64,000 nt of DNA. Source: Roseovarius arcticus. GTDB lineage: Bacteria > Pseudomonadota > Alphaproteobacteria > Rhodobacterales > Rhodobacteraceae. Each line of letters starts with the position of its first letter. Position 1 is the first letter of the stretch. The stretch lies in NCBI RefSeq assembly GCF_006125015.1, contig NZ_SZZN01000001.1:1240001-1304000 (forward strand), in the 5' to 3' direction. The notes under the pieces are model-generated. The model saw only the letters and a program-made list of their open reading frames with translations. It did no database searches and had not been told where the DNA came from. This document shows positions 1-8,249 of the stretch, in pieces. The position numbers and the translations under genes are program-made.

Positions 1-62
1 ATATTGAAATGGGGCGTGACGATCAGGACCAGTTTTGTGGGCGGCGCGTCGGTTTTCACCAT
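1..62 (-). CDS. 5' end of an unidentified gene, possibly a GlxA-family regulator (partial)
   Basis: An open frame starts with ATG at 62 on the minus strand and runs off the window. The 20 visible residues begin MVKTDAPPTKLVLIV. It lies 40 bp downstream of the sigma factor stop and in the same direction, so the two could share a transcript. The hydrophobic strand followed by a PHFN-type turn resembles the start of GATase1-like GlxA/AraC regulators, but twenty residues are too few to identify a family. An anti-sigma factor, the usual partner of an ECF sigma gene, is not excluded. Confidence 0.35.
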   Translation of the reverse strand, partial: MVKTDAPPTKLVLIVTPHFN

Positions 63-102
63 GCGCCCGAATGTCGGCTCATTCCACGCTCAGGGCAAGG
101 CG

Positions 103-633
103 CTATAGCAGGCTGGCCACGGGTGCGCCCGGTGCCATGTCCATGTCGCGGCGCAGTTGCGCACGCGCGCGGGCGAGGCGGGACATCACCGTATTGACCG
201 GGCAGTCGGTCTGATCGGCCAGTGCGGCCGGGCTCGTCTCGCCCGCCATGACCAGCGTGATGAGGTCTGCTTGATCGTCGGGCAGGCGGGTGATGGCGAC
301 GCGCAGATCGGTGAGGGCCAGCATGGCGAACAACTCAGGCTGGATAGCTGGGCCGTCCTCATCCTCTAGCGGCAGGTGCGGGGCGCGGCGTAGGCCCTGC
401 CGGAAAAGGTTGCGCATCGCGGCGCGGGCGTAGGCGCGCAGATCATCGACGGCCTCGACCTGCGCGCGCCGCCGCCACAGGCGCAGCAGCGTTTCCTGCG
501 CCAGATCCTGCGCTTCGGCCTCGCTGGCGGCAAGGCGGCGTGCGAGGCGTATCAGATCGCCCTGCAACGCGCTGATGCATTGCGCGACGTCTGGGGCGAT
601 GTGCGATGTCGTGTCGGGCAGGGAATGGATCAT
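103..633 (-). CDS. ECF-type RNA polymerase sigma factor
   Basis: This 176-residue protein is an extracytoplasmic-function sigma factor, directing RNA polymerase to a small regulon. Region 2 lies around residues 20-85 and has the characteristic acidic stretch EAEAQDLAQETLLRLW. Region 4 lies around residues 115-165, with a helix-turn-helix ending NTVMSRLARARAQLRR. I chose the ATG at 633 (MIHSLPD); the frame stays open further upstream to 828, but that extension is proline- and arginine-rich and unlike the family. The gene diverges from the EF-hand gene at 898. No anti-sigma factor is visible in the window, so the activating signal cannot be inferred. Confidence 0.85.
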   Translation of the reverse strand: MIHSLPDTTSHIAPDVAQCISALQGDLIRLARRLAASEAEAQDLAQETLLRLWRRRAQVEAVDDLRAYARAAMRNLFRQGLRRAPHLPLEDEDGPAIQPELFAMLALTDLRVAITRLPDDQADLITLVMAGETSPAALADQTDCPVNTVMSRLARARAQLRRDMDMAPGAPVASLL

Positions 634-897
634 TGGGCTGGCCTTGTGATCGGGTTGTATGCGGCCAACATTGGGCGGCGCGCGCGCCACTTCAATCGGG
701 GGGTTTCCGCCGATTGTGCACGCGCACCCTTTTTGCGCGGTAGGGCGCCTGCCCGTGCAAGCCATATCGGCGATGCGCCGCCGCCTAACCCATTGGAGAG
801 CCAAGGAAGGGACGCAAAGCTGCCCCATAGCGTCTTGTTAGGTGAAGCAGGCAATGACGCCTCTTCCAAAGATCGAAACCGCTACAGGAGAAATCAA

Positions 898-1140
898 ATG
901 ACAAAATTCGTCGTACTGGCACTCGGAATGGGCGCACTGGCAACAACCGCATTCGCGGACATTTCGGCAATGGATACGAACGGTGATGGCCTGCTGACCA
1001 TGGACGAGGTTCAGGCAGCCAACCCAGAGGTTACGGCAGATCAGTTCAGCCAGGTTGATATTAATGGTGATGGCGCCGTCGACGACGCCGAACTGACGGC
1101 CGCCCAAGAGGCGGGCCTGATGCCTGCAAGCGAAAGCTAA
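898..1140 (+). CDS. Small exported EF-hand protein
   Basis: An 80-residue protein with a signal peptide (MTKFVVLALGMGALATTAFA, cleavage expected near residue 20) and two EF-hand calcium-binding loops. The loops read DTNGDGLLTMDE and DINGDGAVDDAE and have acidic residues at the canonical positions 1, 3, 5 and 12. It is probably a periplasmic calcium-binding protein. An AGGAG ribosome-binding site lies just before the ATG. It is divergent from the sigma factor gene and followed by a strong hairpin. Longer in-frame upstream starts exist (from 580) but lack signal peptide logic. The physiological role is unknown. Confidence 0.8.
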   Translation: MTKFVVLALGMGALATTAFADISAMDTNGDGLLTMDEVQAANPEVTADQFSQVDINGDGAVDDAELTAAQEAGLMPASES

Positions 1141-1147
1141 TAATATG

Positions 1148-1177
1148 TGCGCGGCGGGGGCCATCCCCCGCTGCGCA
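1148..1177 (+). terminator. Hairpin after the EF-hand gene
   Basis: A 13-bp stem (TGCGCGGCGGGGG paired with CCCCCGCTGCGCA, one G-T wobble) with a four-base loop starts 8 bp after the stop codon. The downstream sequence has only a short T-run, so termination is probable rather than certain. Confidence 0.6.
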
Positions 1178-1326
1178 ATAGCATTTTCCCGGCCGCATAT
1201 CTTTCTCCAGCGGACATTGCGGTTCGGGGAAAGGTAGCCGTGGGGCGGCCCCATCTGGGCCACGCCTCACGGCGCCAATTCCCCGCATGACACATATCGC
1301 AGATCCACTAGAACGGCCGACCGCGT

Positions 1327-2385
1327 TTATTGCTTGGGTGCCGCCCGCCGCACCATACCAAACAAATCGCGTGGATCATCGGGATCGGCCAGCAGGTCGA
1401 GTGGCTGGTGATAGTTCGTTCCCTTAATCTGGGCACGTACATATCGCAGCGCGCTGAAATCCTCGGTGGCAAATCCGACAGAGTCGAATAGCGTGATCTG
1501 CGCGTTCGACGTGCGCCCCTTGGCGGTCCCGGTCATCACCTGCCACAGCTCGGTCACAGGGAAATCCTCGGGCATTTGCTGAATCTCGCCCTCGATGCGG
1601 GTCTGGGGCGGGAATTCGACAAAGACGTCCGCGCGCTCCAAAATGGCGGGGGCCAGCTCGGTCTTGCCGGGGCAGTCGCCGCCGATAGCGTTGATATGCA
1701 CGCCCGCGCCGACCATGTTGTCGGTCAAGATCGTCGCGTATTGCTTGTCCGCGGTGCAGGTCGTGATGATCTGCGCGCCTTCCATGCTTTCCTCAGCCGT
1801 ATCGCATTCAACCACGTTCAGGCCCAGCCCGGCGAGGTTCTTGGCCGCCTTGGTGGTTGCCGCTTTGTCGATATCGTAAAGGCGCACATTTTTGATGCCC
1901 ACGATCGCCTTCATCGCGAGGCTTTGGAATTCGGACTGCGCGCCGTTGCCGATCATCGCCATGGTGTCCGCGCCCTTCGGGGCCAGATACTTCGCCACCA
2001 AGGCCGAGGTCGCAGCCGTGCGCAGTGCGGTCAGGATTGTCATTTCGCTCAGCAGCACCGGGTATCCGTTGCCGACATTCGCCAAGAGGCCAAAGGCCGT
2101 GACAGTCTGAAGCCCCTGCTTGGTATTGCTGGGATGCCCGTTCACATACTTAAATCCGTAGACCTCGCCATCGGAGGTCGGCATCAACTCGATCACGCCC
2201 TCTTCTGAGTGGCTGGCAACGCGGGGCGTCTTGTCAAACAGCTCCCAGCGTTTGAAATCCTCTTCGATATAGGTGGCGAGGCCGACCAGCATCTCTTCGA
2301 TACCGATATGGTGGATCAGCTTCATCATGTTGTCGACGCTGACAAACGGCACGTAGGCCTTGTCGGAGGGGGATGGTTTGCTCAT
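1327..2385 (-). CDS. Ornithine cyclodeaminase
   Basis: This 352-residue protein belongs to the ornithine cyclodeaminase / mu-crystallin family, which converts L-ornithine to L-proline and ammonia with bound NAD. The Rossmann dinucleotide-binding motif is at residues 144-152 (MIGNGAQSE), followed by an acidic residue at the next strand (RLYDID). Length is normal for the long form of the family. Its ATG overlaps the stop of the upstream hydrolase gene by 4 bp (ATGA), so it is the last gene of an arginase-hydrolase-cyclodeaminase operon. The context gives a route from arginine through ornithine to proline and supports this substrate over other family substrates. Confidence 0.9.
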   Translation of the reverse strand: MSKPSPSDKAYVPFVSVDNMMKLIHHIGIEEMLVGLATYIEEDFKRWELFDKTPRVASHSEEGVIELMPTSDGEVYGFKYVNGHPSNTKQGLQTVTAFGLLANVGNGYPVLLSEMTILTALRTAATSALVAKYLAPKGADTMAMIGNGAQSEFQSLAMKAIVGIKNVRLYDIDKAATTKAAKNLAGLGLNVVECDTAEESMEGAQIITTCTADKQYATILTDNMVGAGVHINAIGGDCPGKTELAPAILERADVFVEFPPQTRIEGEIQQMPEDFPVTELWQVMTGTAKGRTSNAQITLFDSVGFATEDFSALRYVRAQIKGTNYHQPLDLLADPDDPRDLFGMVRRAAPKQ

Positions 2386-3323
2386 TTCGGTGCCTTTTCA
2401 GGATTGGATTTGCGTTTGGCAAGGTGCAGGCCAGCGATCATGCAGCGGACGGACCCTCCGGCGCTTTCGATTGTGGGGATGTCCAGCGCGATGATGCGGG
2501 ACGAGCGCTCAATCACCGCGATCTGCTGCTTATCCAGCGCGGCCAGCGCGCGTGCGGACATGGCAGTCAACAGGCCGGTGGGTGTGCTGAGCTCTATGGC
2601 GTTGCCGGCGAACTCGGCGATCTGGGTGTGCGTCAGGTCGATGACGTCGCGGCCCGGCTCTGCCAGACGTTCTGCGATCTCGTGGCGGCGCGCGGTGTTT
2701 TCGATCATATCTAGGCTGACCATGGCAAAATGCGTACCGATCGCCATGATGACATTGGTATGATAGACGGGCGCGCCGTCCTCGTCCACGGCGTCGAACA
2801 CCATCGGCTCATATCCGAAGTTTGTGCAAAACCGCTCTAGCAAAATCGGATCGGCGCGGTGCGATCGGGCGACATAGGCGATGCGCCCGATATGGTCGAT
2901 CACCATCGCGCCAGTGCCCTCTAGCGCCATTCCGTCCTGCTCCAGCCCCGAATAATCGGTGACGACTTGCACGCGGTACTCATCTTTTAGCATCTCGATC
3001 ACGTCGCTGCGCCGTTCGCGGCGGCGACTGGGCACGAACATCGGATAAATCGCGACATGCCCGCCCGGATGGGTGGAAAACCAGTTGTTCGGAAATATCG
3101 CGTCGGGGGTATCGTCCCGCTGGTCCTGAAACACATGCACGCCCACGCCCTGATCGCGCAGCTGCGCCACCGCGCCGTCGAATTCAGCGCAGGCGTTGGC
3201 TGCGACCTCTTCGGGCGTGTGGCCGGGTAGGGACTGAAACCTATTGTCGGCGGCAGTCTCGGGGTTTGGGTGAAACCCGTTGGGACGGATCATCACCACG
3301 CTGGAAGGGGCCTGAACGGTCAT
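2382..3323 (-). CDS. ctlX: CtlX-type citrulline/arginine-related hydrolase (amidinotransferase fold)
   Basis: A 313-residue member of the guanidino-group-modifying superfamily (arginine deiminase, DDAH, amidinotransferase). The N-terminal MIRP segment and the C-terminal catalytic cysteine in GGSVRCM (Cys294) fit the CtlX / arginine-deiminase-related branch. A conserved His lies in MAIGTHFAMV and an acidic substrate-binding segment in PDAIFPNNWF. In other bacteria related proteins hydrolyse citrulline or related ureido compounds. Here it sits between arginase and ornithine cyclodeaminase with 4-bp overlaps on both sides, which supports a role in feeding ornithine from citrulline or a guanidino derivative. 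The exact substrate is inferred, not shown. Confidence 0.8.
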   Translation of the reverse strand: MTVQAPSSVVMIRPNGFHPNPETAADNRFQSLPGHTPEEVAANACAEFDGAVAQLRDQGVGVHVFQDQRDDTPDAIFPNNWFSTHPGGHVAIYPMFVPSRRRERRSDVIEMLKDEYRVQVVTDYSGLEQDGMALEGTGAMVIDHIGRIAYVARSHRADPILLERFCTNFGYEPMVFDAVDEDGAPVYHTNVIMAIGTHFAMVSLDMIENTARRHEIAERLAEPGRDVIDLTHTQIAEFAGNAIELSTPTGLLTAMSARALAALDKQQIAVIERSSRIIALDIPTIESAGGSVRCMIAGLHLAKRKSNPEKAPK

Positions 3324-4249
3324 GTAAAGGCCCGCGTCGGGCGGTCAAATACGCGGCGCCCAAGGGCCGATGCGGCCAGATCGACCATCACCTGCGCAGT
3401 GCGGCCCCGGTCATCCAGAAACGGGTTCAACTCAACCAGATCGAGCGAGGTCATGAGGCCGCTGTCGCAGATCATCTCCATCGCCAGATGCCCCTCGCGC
3501 ATTGTCGCGCCGCCCGGAACGGTGGTGCCGACGGCGGGGGCAATACTGGGGTCGAGGAAATCGACATCCAGCGAGACGTGAAGCATCCCATTGGCGGCCT
3601 TCACATCGGCGAGGAAACCGGCGAGGGGCTGCGCGATGCCCGTCTCATCGATGCTACGCATGTCGTGATAGCGCACGTTCGTCGCCTGCATTGCGTCGCG
3701 CTCGCCCGGATCGACCGAGCGTAGACCCAGCAGGCAGATATTGTCGTGCGGAATGGGGTGCGCAACCTCTGGAAACCCGTGAAAGCCGTCGCGGCCCGTC
3801 ACATACCCAAGCGGCGCGCCGTGCAGATTGCCCGACGCCGTGCTTTGGGGGGTGTGAAAGTCGGTATGCGCATCCAGCCACAGCACAAACAGCGGGCGCT
3901 TCGCCTTGGCCGCATGGTTCGCCGCGCCAAGCACGGAGCCAAGCGCGAGGCCGTGATCGCCGCCAAGAAAGATCGGCAAACCGCGCGGCAGCGCCTCTTC
4001 GGCGGCGCGGGCCAGTGCGGATGTCCAGCCGATCATTTCGGACGGGGCATAAAGGTGATCTGGCAGATCGCTGTGCGCCTCGGCCGCATCAGGGGCGACG
4101 TTGCCAATATCGACCACGTCATGGCCCAGATCGGCCAGTGCGGGGCCAATACCCGCGACGCGGTAGGCGTCCGGGCCCATCAGGCAACCCTGCCGACGCT
4201 TGCCACTGTCCATCGGCACGCCGATCAAAATGCAGGTCTTGGCGGTCAT
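3320..4249 (-). CDS. rocF: Arginase
   Basis: A 309-residue ureohydrolase that splits arginine into ornithine and urea. The manganese-binding motifs are present in order: GGDHGLALGS (residues 96-105), DAHTDFHTP (126-134) and SLDVDFLDP (226-234). I start at ATG 4249 (MTAKTCILIG); the frame is open further upstream but that part overlaps the divergent regulator. It is first in a three-gene operon with ctlX and ornithine cyclodeaminase. The 115-bp promoter region shared with the Lrp/AsnC gene carries two TTGCGCAA palindromes, suggesting regulation by that protein. Agmatinase is an alternative within the superfamily, but the operon favours arginase. Confidence 0.9.
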   Translation of the reverse strand: MTAKTCILIGVPMDSGKRRQGCLMGPDAYRVAGIGPALADLGHDVVDIGNVAPDAAEAHSDLPDHLYAPSEMIGWTSALARAAEEALPRGLPIFLGGDHGLALGSVLGAANHAAKAKRPLFVLWLDAHTDFHTPQSTASGNLHGAPLGYVTGRDGFHGFPEVAHPIPHDNICLLGLRSVDPGERDAMQATNVRYHDMRSIDETGIAQPLAGFLADVKAANGMLHVSLDVDFLDPSIAPAVGTTVPGGATMREGHLAMEMICDSGLMTSLDLVELNPFLDDRGRTAQVMVDLAASALGRRVFDRPTRAFT

Positions 4250-4282
4250 GTCGTTCTCCCATTTGAATTCCGGTGCAGTGTG

Positions 4283-4342
4283 TTGCGCAAATGGGGCGGA
4301 TGGAATAGCACAATTCGCACGGATGGGAACAAGTTTGCGCAA
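4283..4342. promoter_or_regulatory. Pair of TTGCGCAA palindromes (putative Lrp/AsnC operators)
   Basis: Two identical 8-bp palindromes TTGCGCAA are at 4283-4290 and 4335-4342, centres 52 bp apart, close to five helical turns. One lies about 33 bp upstream of the arginase ATG and the other about 22 bp upstream of the regulator ATG. Same-face spacing fits binding of an Lrp-type octamer; the assignment is inferred. Confidence 0.5.
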
Positions 4343-4364
4343 AACGGAAGGGTAATCTACCGAA

Positions 4365-4793
4365 ATGGACGATACAGACAGATCTCTCGTTTCTGCGCTA
4401 CGCCACGACGCGCGCGCGTCGCTGTCAGATTTGGCCGCCGCCTTGGGCGTGTCGCGCACCACGATCCGCAGCCGGATCGAGCGTTTGCAGCGCAGCGGCG
4501 AAATCGTGGGGTTCTCGGTGGTGCTGAAGGCAGATGCAGCCCGCGATCCGGTGCGCGGCCTGATGATGCTGGGGATTGAAGGACGCGGCACCGACCGCAT
4601 CTTGCGCCAACTCAATGGACTGAGCGCCGTGCGCACCAGCCACACAACCAACGGGCGCTGGGATATCATCGTCGAAATCGGCGCCGAGACGTTGGAGGAG
4701 TTTGACCGCGTTCTCAGCCAGATTAGGCGTATGGACGGCATCGTCAGCAGCGAGACAAACCTGCTGCTGTCGACGCGCAAATCGGCCGGCTAG
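4365..4793 (+). CDS. Lrp/AsnC family transcriptional regulator
   Basis: A 142-residue feast/famine regulator. The N-terminal winged helix-turn-helix spans about residues 1-60, with LSDLAAALGVSRTTIRSRIERL as the recognition unit. A RAM ligand-binding domain follows (about 65-140). It is divergent from the arginase operon, and Lrp/AsnC proteins commonly control amino-acid catabolism encoded next to them. Arginine, ornithine or citrulline is the likely effector by context only. Its 3' end overlaps the convergent dsbB gene by 4 bp. Confidence 0.9.
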   Translation: MDDTDRSLVSALRHDARASLSDLAAALGVSRTTIRSRIERLQRSGEIVGFSVVLKADAARDPVRGLMMLGIEGRGTDRILRQLNGLSAVRTSHTTNGRWDIIVEIGAETLEEFDRVLSQIRRMDGIVSSETNLLLSTRKSAG

Positions 4794-5257
4794 CGGCGCG
4801 CCGCCATGCCCCACAGCACCGCCAGCGCGAGGGATGCCAGCATGTTCCAGCTTGCCATCGACAAGCCCGCCATCTGCCATGCGACCTGATCGCACATTAC
4901 CACGCCTAGCGGTCCATCAAGGCTAAGCAGATCGGCGCCCGACCCGGCGCCGATGCTGCCACCAGTGCAGGAGGTCGGACCCTGCCACCAACCACGCTCA
5001 ACCCCCGTATGATATGCGGCGATGCCAGCCGATGTCAGCGCGGCGAGCATACCCAGCCAAGGCATGAGGCGGCCATGTGACCAGCGCCCCAGCGCCAGTG
5101 CGAAGAGGCCGATAAACGCCGCAGCCACATGCGGCCAGCGCTGCCACAGGCACAGCTTGCAAGGGGCCAGACCGCCGATATGTTGAAAGGCGTAGGCCCC
5201 GGCAAGCAGCGCGACAGAGCCGAGCGCGGCGAGGGCGATATATGCGTTGCGCGACAT
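4790..5257 (-). CDS. dsbB: Disulfide bond formation protein B (DsbB family)
   Basis: A 155-residue inner-membrane quinone-dependent oxidoreductase that reoxidises DsbA. It has four predicted membrane helices, the first redox pair Cys33-x-x-Cys36 (APCKLCLWQRWP) and the second periplasmic pair Cys97 and Cys122 (TSCTGG, VMCDQ). The first motif is CKLC, as in many alphaproteobacterial members. It is preceded, three bases away, by the stop of the YqaA-like gene in the same direction, so the two are probably co-transcribed. No dsbA is in the window. Confidence 0.9.
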   Translation of the reverse strand: MSRNAYIALAALGSVALLAGAYAFQHIGGLAPCKLCLWQRWPHVAAAFIGLFALALGRWSHGRLMPWLGMLAALTSAGIAAYHTGVERGWWQGPTSCTGGSIGAGSGADLLSLDGPLGVVMCDQVAWQMAGLSMASWNMLASLALAVLWGMAARR

Positions 5258-5260
5258 GGG

Positions 5261-5839
5261 TTAGAATACCTTCAGCACTAAAAAGCCGCCAACGAGGCAG
5301 GCAAAGAACAGCACGAACATCAGGCCCAAGCGCCGCTCGACGAAATCGCGGATAGGCGCGCCAAACTTCCACAAGAGCGCAGCAACGACGAAAAACCGCA
5401 ATCCGCGCGCGAGGATTGACGTGGCGACGAACGTAACCAGCGGCATTCCCGTCCAGCCCGACATGATCGTGATAACCTTGTAGGGAAAGGGCGTGACGCC
5501 CGCCATCAGCACCGCCCAGAAACCCATATCGTTAAACCGGGTGCTGAATTCGTCCATCGCATGCGCCTTGCCCAGCGATTGCAGGATCGGCTGGCCGATC
5601 TGCTCGAACGCCAGCGCGCCGATGGCATAGCCCAAGAGGCCGCCCAGCACCGATGCCAGCATGGCGACGCCGGCGATCAGCCACGCGCGGGATGGCCGCG
5701 CGAGGATCATAGGGATCATCAGAACATCGGGCGGTATGGGAAAAACCGAGCTTTCGACAAAGGCGACCAGCGCCAGAACCCACAGGGCGTGGGGGTGTTC
5801 GGCCATGGCGAGGGTGCTGTTATAAAGGCGTCTGATCAT
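5261..5839 (-). CDS. YqaA family / SNARE-associated (DedA-like) membrane protein
   Basis: A 192-residue integral membrane protein of the VTT/SNARE-associated family. The family signature region contains ESSVFPIPPDVLMIPMIL near residue 29 and a re-entrant segment GVTPFPYKVITIMSG around residue 115. Such proteins are linked to lipid scrambling or membrane homeostasis; no substrate can be named here. It lies immediately upstream of dsbB in the same direction and 180 bp before the tRNA-Leu gene. Confidence 0.85.
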   Translation of the reverse strand: MIRRLYNSTLAMAEHPHALWVLALVAFVESSVFPIPPDVLMIPMILARPSRAWLIAGVAMLASVLGGLLGYAIGALAFEQIGQPILQSLGKAHAMDEFSTRFNDMGFWAVLMAGVTPFPYKVITIMSGWTGMPLVTFVATSILARGLRFFVVAALLWKFGAPIRDFVERRLGLMFVLFFACLVGGFLVLKVF

Positions 5840-6019
5840 CAGCGTCGTGCGCTCCGGTTGTGGACAGATGGCTCAGACCACGGACGGGCAGGGCCGGTCA
5901 AGCCCTGCCGGCGCCTGCATGCGGGCATTAAGGCCCGACCGTGGGTACAAAAAACCGCGTAGCCGGTCAGCGGGGGCTGGACGGGCGCGCGGCCATTCGT
6001 TAGACGACAGTCCTAGTGC

Positions 6020-6103
6020 GCCCAAGTGGCGGAATGGTAGACGCAGGGGATTCAAAATCCCCCGCCGCAAGGCGTGCCGGTTCGAGTCCGGCCTTGGGTA
6101 CCA
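6020..6103 (+). tRNA. tRNA-Leu (anticodon CAA)
   Basis: A class II tRNA of 84 bases. The acceptor GCCCAAG pairs with CTTGGGT, the anticodon stem-loop is GGGGA-TTCAAAA-TCCCC (anticodon CAA), there is a long variable arm, the T-loop is TTCGAGT, and CCA is encoded. It reads leucine UUG codons. A compact terminator follows directly. Confidence 0.95.
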
Positions 6104-6123
6104 CCTTGCTTTTGCAAGGTTTT
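6103..6123 (+). terminator. Rho-independent terminator of tRNA-Leu
   Basis: The perfect 7-bp stem ACCTTGC / GCAAGGT encloses a TTTT loop and is followed by TTT. It begins at the last base of the tRNA CCA end. Confidence 0.75.
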
Positions 6124-6383
6124 CCGTGAAGATAGTGGAAGTGTCGTGTGTAAGATTTCGCTCCGGCGGCCCCGCCCGGCTTTCATATGGTCAGTTGGCG
6201 CGCCGCATCTGCGCGTCGCGCGCCATTTCCCTTCGATTCGCATCCTTATTAAATTGCTTCCGTCGCAGGGCCGGGGCGACGAAGCCTCAGCCGAGCAATG
6301 CTGCGGGCTGCGCTGCACACTCTGCACATAATTTAGGGCGCCGAGGTTGCCCCCGCCGCCCTTAGATCATCTGGCTGCTTGTT

Positions 6384-7376
6384 TCAGTTAAGAGCTTTGT
6401 CCGAAATTGCGTGTGTCCATGCGGCATCGCCGGGATCGGCCGTAATTACCGGATCAGAGCCGCCCGACAACAGCGAGTCCACCGTGCGCTGAAAGTCTGC
6501 TGGATCAAGCGCGCCATTGCTGCCTGCTGTCAGCTTGGCTACTTCCTTCATCATGCGGATTTGGTGCTCTTCGGTTTGCGCACCTGAGGCGTCATTATCG
6601 AGAACAATCATGGCGGCATCTTCGGGGTTTTCCTCGGCCCATTTCCAGCCCTTCATCGACGCACGAACGAAGCGCACCATTTTGTCTGCAAATGCGGGAT
6701 CGCTCAGGTTCTCTTCCAGAACGTACATCCCGTCTTCTAATGTCGCGACGCCCTGATCTTCGTACTTGAACACGACCAGATCCTCTGGCGTCAGACCTGC
6801 ATCGATGATCTGCCAGTATTCATTATATGTCATCGTCGACACGCAGGCCGCTTGCCCTTGCAGGAGTGGGTCAACGTTAAAGCCTTGCTTCAGCACTTCG
6901 ACGCCAGCGTCAGAGCCGTCAGTCGGCAGGCCAAGTTTGCTCATCCAGCTGAGGAACGGATACTCGTTACCAAAAAACCAGACGCCCAGCGTTTTGCCTG
7001 GGAAATCTTCGGGGCTCTCGATCCCGGCATCCTTGCGGCAGGTCAGCATCATACCCGAGCTTTTGAAAGGCTGCGCGATATTCACCAACGGCAGACCTTT
7101 TTCCCGGCTCGCCAGCGCCGATGGCATCCAGTCCAGCACCACGTCAGCGCCGCCACCCGCGATGACCTGCGCGGGTGCGATGTCTGGCCCGCCGGGCTTG
7201 ATCGTAACGTTCAGATCCTCGTCGTCATAGAACCCTTTGTCCTGCGCGACGTAATAGCCCGCGAACTGCGCTTGTGTGACCCATTTCAATTGCAGGGTCA
7301 CGTCGTCGGCGGCGTAGGCGCCCACACCCCATGCGCCAAGCGCCAGCGTGCCCATTGCCGTTGTAAATTTCTTCAT
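6384..7376 (-). CDS. ABC transporter substrate-binding protein, NMT1/THI5-like
   Basis: A 330-residue periplasmic binding protein with a signal peptide (MKKFTTAMGTLALGAWGVGAYA). The mature start VTLQLKWVTQAQFAGYYVAQ is typical of NMT1/THI5-like receptors, which bind pyrimidine or thiamine-precursor-like ligands. It is the last gene of a unit containing two permeases, an ATPase, dihydropyrimidinase and an M20 carbamoyl hydrolase. The likely cargo is therefore a pyrimidine, dihydropyrimidine, hydantoin or related ureide; the ligand is inferred from context. Confidence 0.85.
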   Translation of the reverse strand: MKKFTTAMGTLALGAWGVGAYAADDVTLQLKWVTQAQFAGYYVAQDKGFYDDEDLNVTIKPGGPDIAPAQVIAGGGADVVLDWMPSALASREKGLPLVNIAQPFKSSGMMLTCRKDAGIESPEDFPGKTLGVWFFGNEYPFLSWMSKLGLPTDGSDAGVEVLKQGFNVDPLLQGQAACVSTMTYNEYWQIIDAGLTPEDLVVFKYEDQGVATLEDGMYVLEENLSDPAFADKMVRFVRASMKGWKWAEENPEDAAMIVLDNDASGAQTEEHQIRMMKEVAKLTAGSNGALDPADFQRTVDSLLSGGSDPVITADPGDAAWTHAISDKALN

Positions 7377-7403
7377 TTTCAGTCTCCCAAGTTGGTTTTT
7401 TAT

Positions 7404-8249
7404 CTATTTTCGACTACGTTGCGATGGATGCCAGAATGTCACCGCTTTTTCGACCAGCGCAACCCCGCCGTAGAATGTGCTGCCGGCAATAGCGGCCACG
7501 ACAATTTCGGCCCAAACCAGATCCATCGCCAGCTGGCCGACGGAGGTAGAAATCCGAAACCCCATTCCGTGCGTTGGCGAGCCAAAGAATTCAGCGACGA
7601 TTGCACCAATAAGCGCCAGTGTGGTGCCGATTTTCAACCCGTTAAAGATGAATGGCATCGCGCTAGGGAGCCGCAGCTTTAGCAGCGTCATCCAGTATCC
7701 CGCGCCGTATGTTCGCATCAAATCGCGTTGCATCGGCTCAGACTCTTGCAAGCCCTGCACCGTGTTCACCAGCATCGGGAAAAACACCATGACCACGACA
7801 ACCGCAGCTTTTGACTGCCAGTCGAAGCCGAACCACATGACCAATATCGGGGCCATGCCGATGATGGGCAGGGCGGCTACGAAATTACCAACGGGTAGCA
7901 ACCCGCGCTGCAGGAACGGGAACCGGTCGATTGCGACGGCGATAACAAACGCACTGCCGCAGCCAATGGCGTAGCCTGATAGCGCGCCTTTGATCACCGT
8001 CTGCAGAAAATCCTTCCACAGGATCGCAGTTGAATTGGCAAAGGCCACTGCGATGTCTGACGGCGCTGGTAGCAACACTTTTGATATGCCCAGACCGCGC
8101 ACAAGCGCCTCCCACACCAGCACAAGCGTCACGCCAAAGATGATCGGCGCGATCACCCGCGCCAGCGAGCTGTCGGGCCTGCGCGCCAGCCACGCATTAA
8201 ACTGCCAGCCACTGATCCAGACGATCAGGCCAAATGCCAGCCAGCTCAT
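7404..8249 (-). CDS. ABC transporter permease (BPD superfamily)
   Basis: A 281-residue inner-membrane permease of the nitrate/taurine/NMT1 type with about six helices. The cytoplasmic EAA-like loop reads TYGAGYWMTLLKLRLPSAMPFIFNG, shown here only as the family hallmark coupling to the ATPase. Its ATG overlaps the stop of the preceding permease gene by 4 bp. The two permeases probably form a heterodimer in the pyrimidine-type importer. The substrate-binding protein gene follows 27 bp downstream. Confidence 0.85.
   Translation of the reverse strand: MSWLAFGLIVWISGWQFNAWLARRPDSSLARVIAPIIFGVTLVLVWEALVRGLGISKVLLPAPSDIAVAFANSTAILWKDFLQTVIKGALSGYAIGCGSAFVIAVAIDRFPFLQRGLLPVGNFVAALPIIGMAPILVMWFGFDWQSKAAVVVVMVFFPMLVNTVQGLQESEPMQRDLMRTYGAGYWMTLLKLRLPSAMPFIFNGLKIGTTLALIGAIVAEFFGSPTHGMGFRISTSVGQLAMDLVWAEIVVAAIAGSTFYGGVALVEKAVTFWHPSQRSRK

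Noticed and set aside
3502..4266. 254-codon open frame on the plus strand opposite arginase
   Set aside because: It is antisense to a gene with clear motifs; composition is arginine-, serine- and proline-rich, as expected from GC-rich codon shadows.
5887..5909. GGCAGGGC / GCCCTGCC inverted repeat upstream of tRNA-Leu
   Set aside because: The 8-bp stem lacks a T-run and lies upstream of the YqaA gene start; chance is likely in GC-rich DNA.
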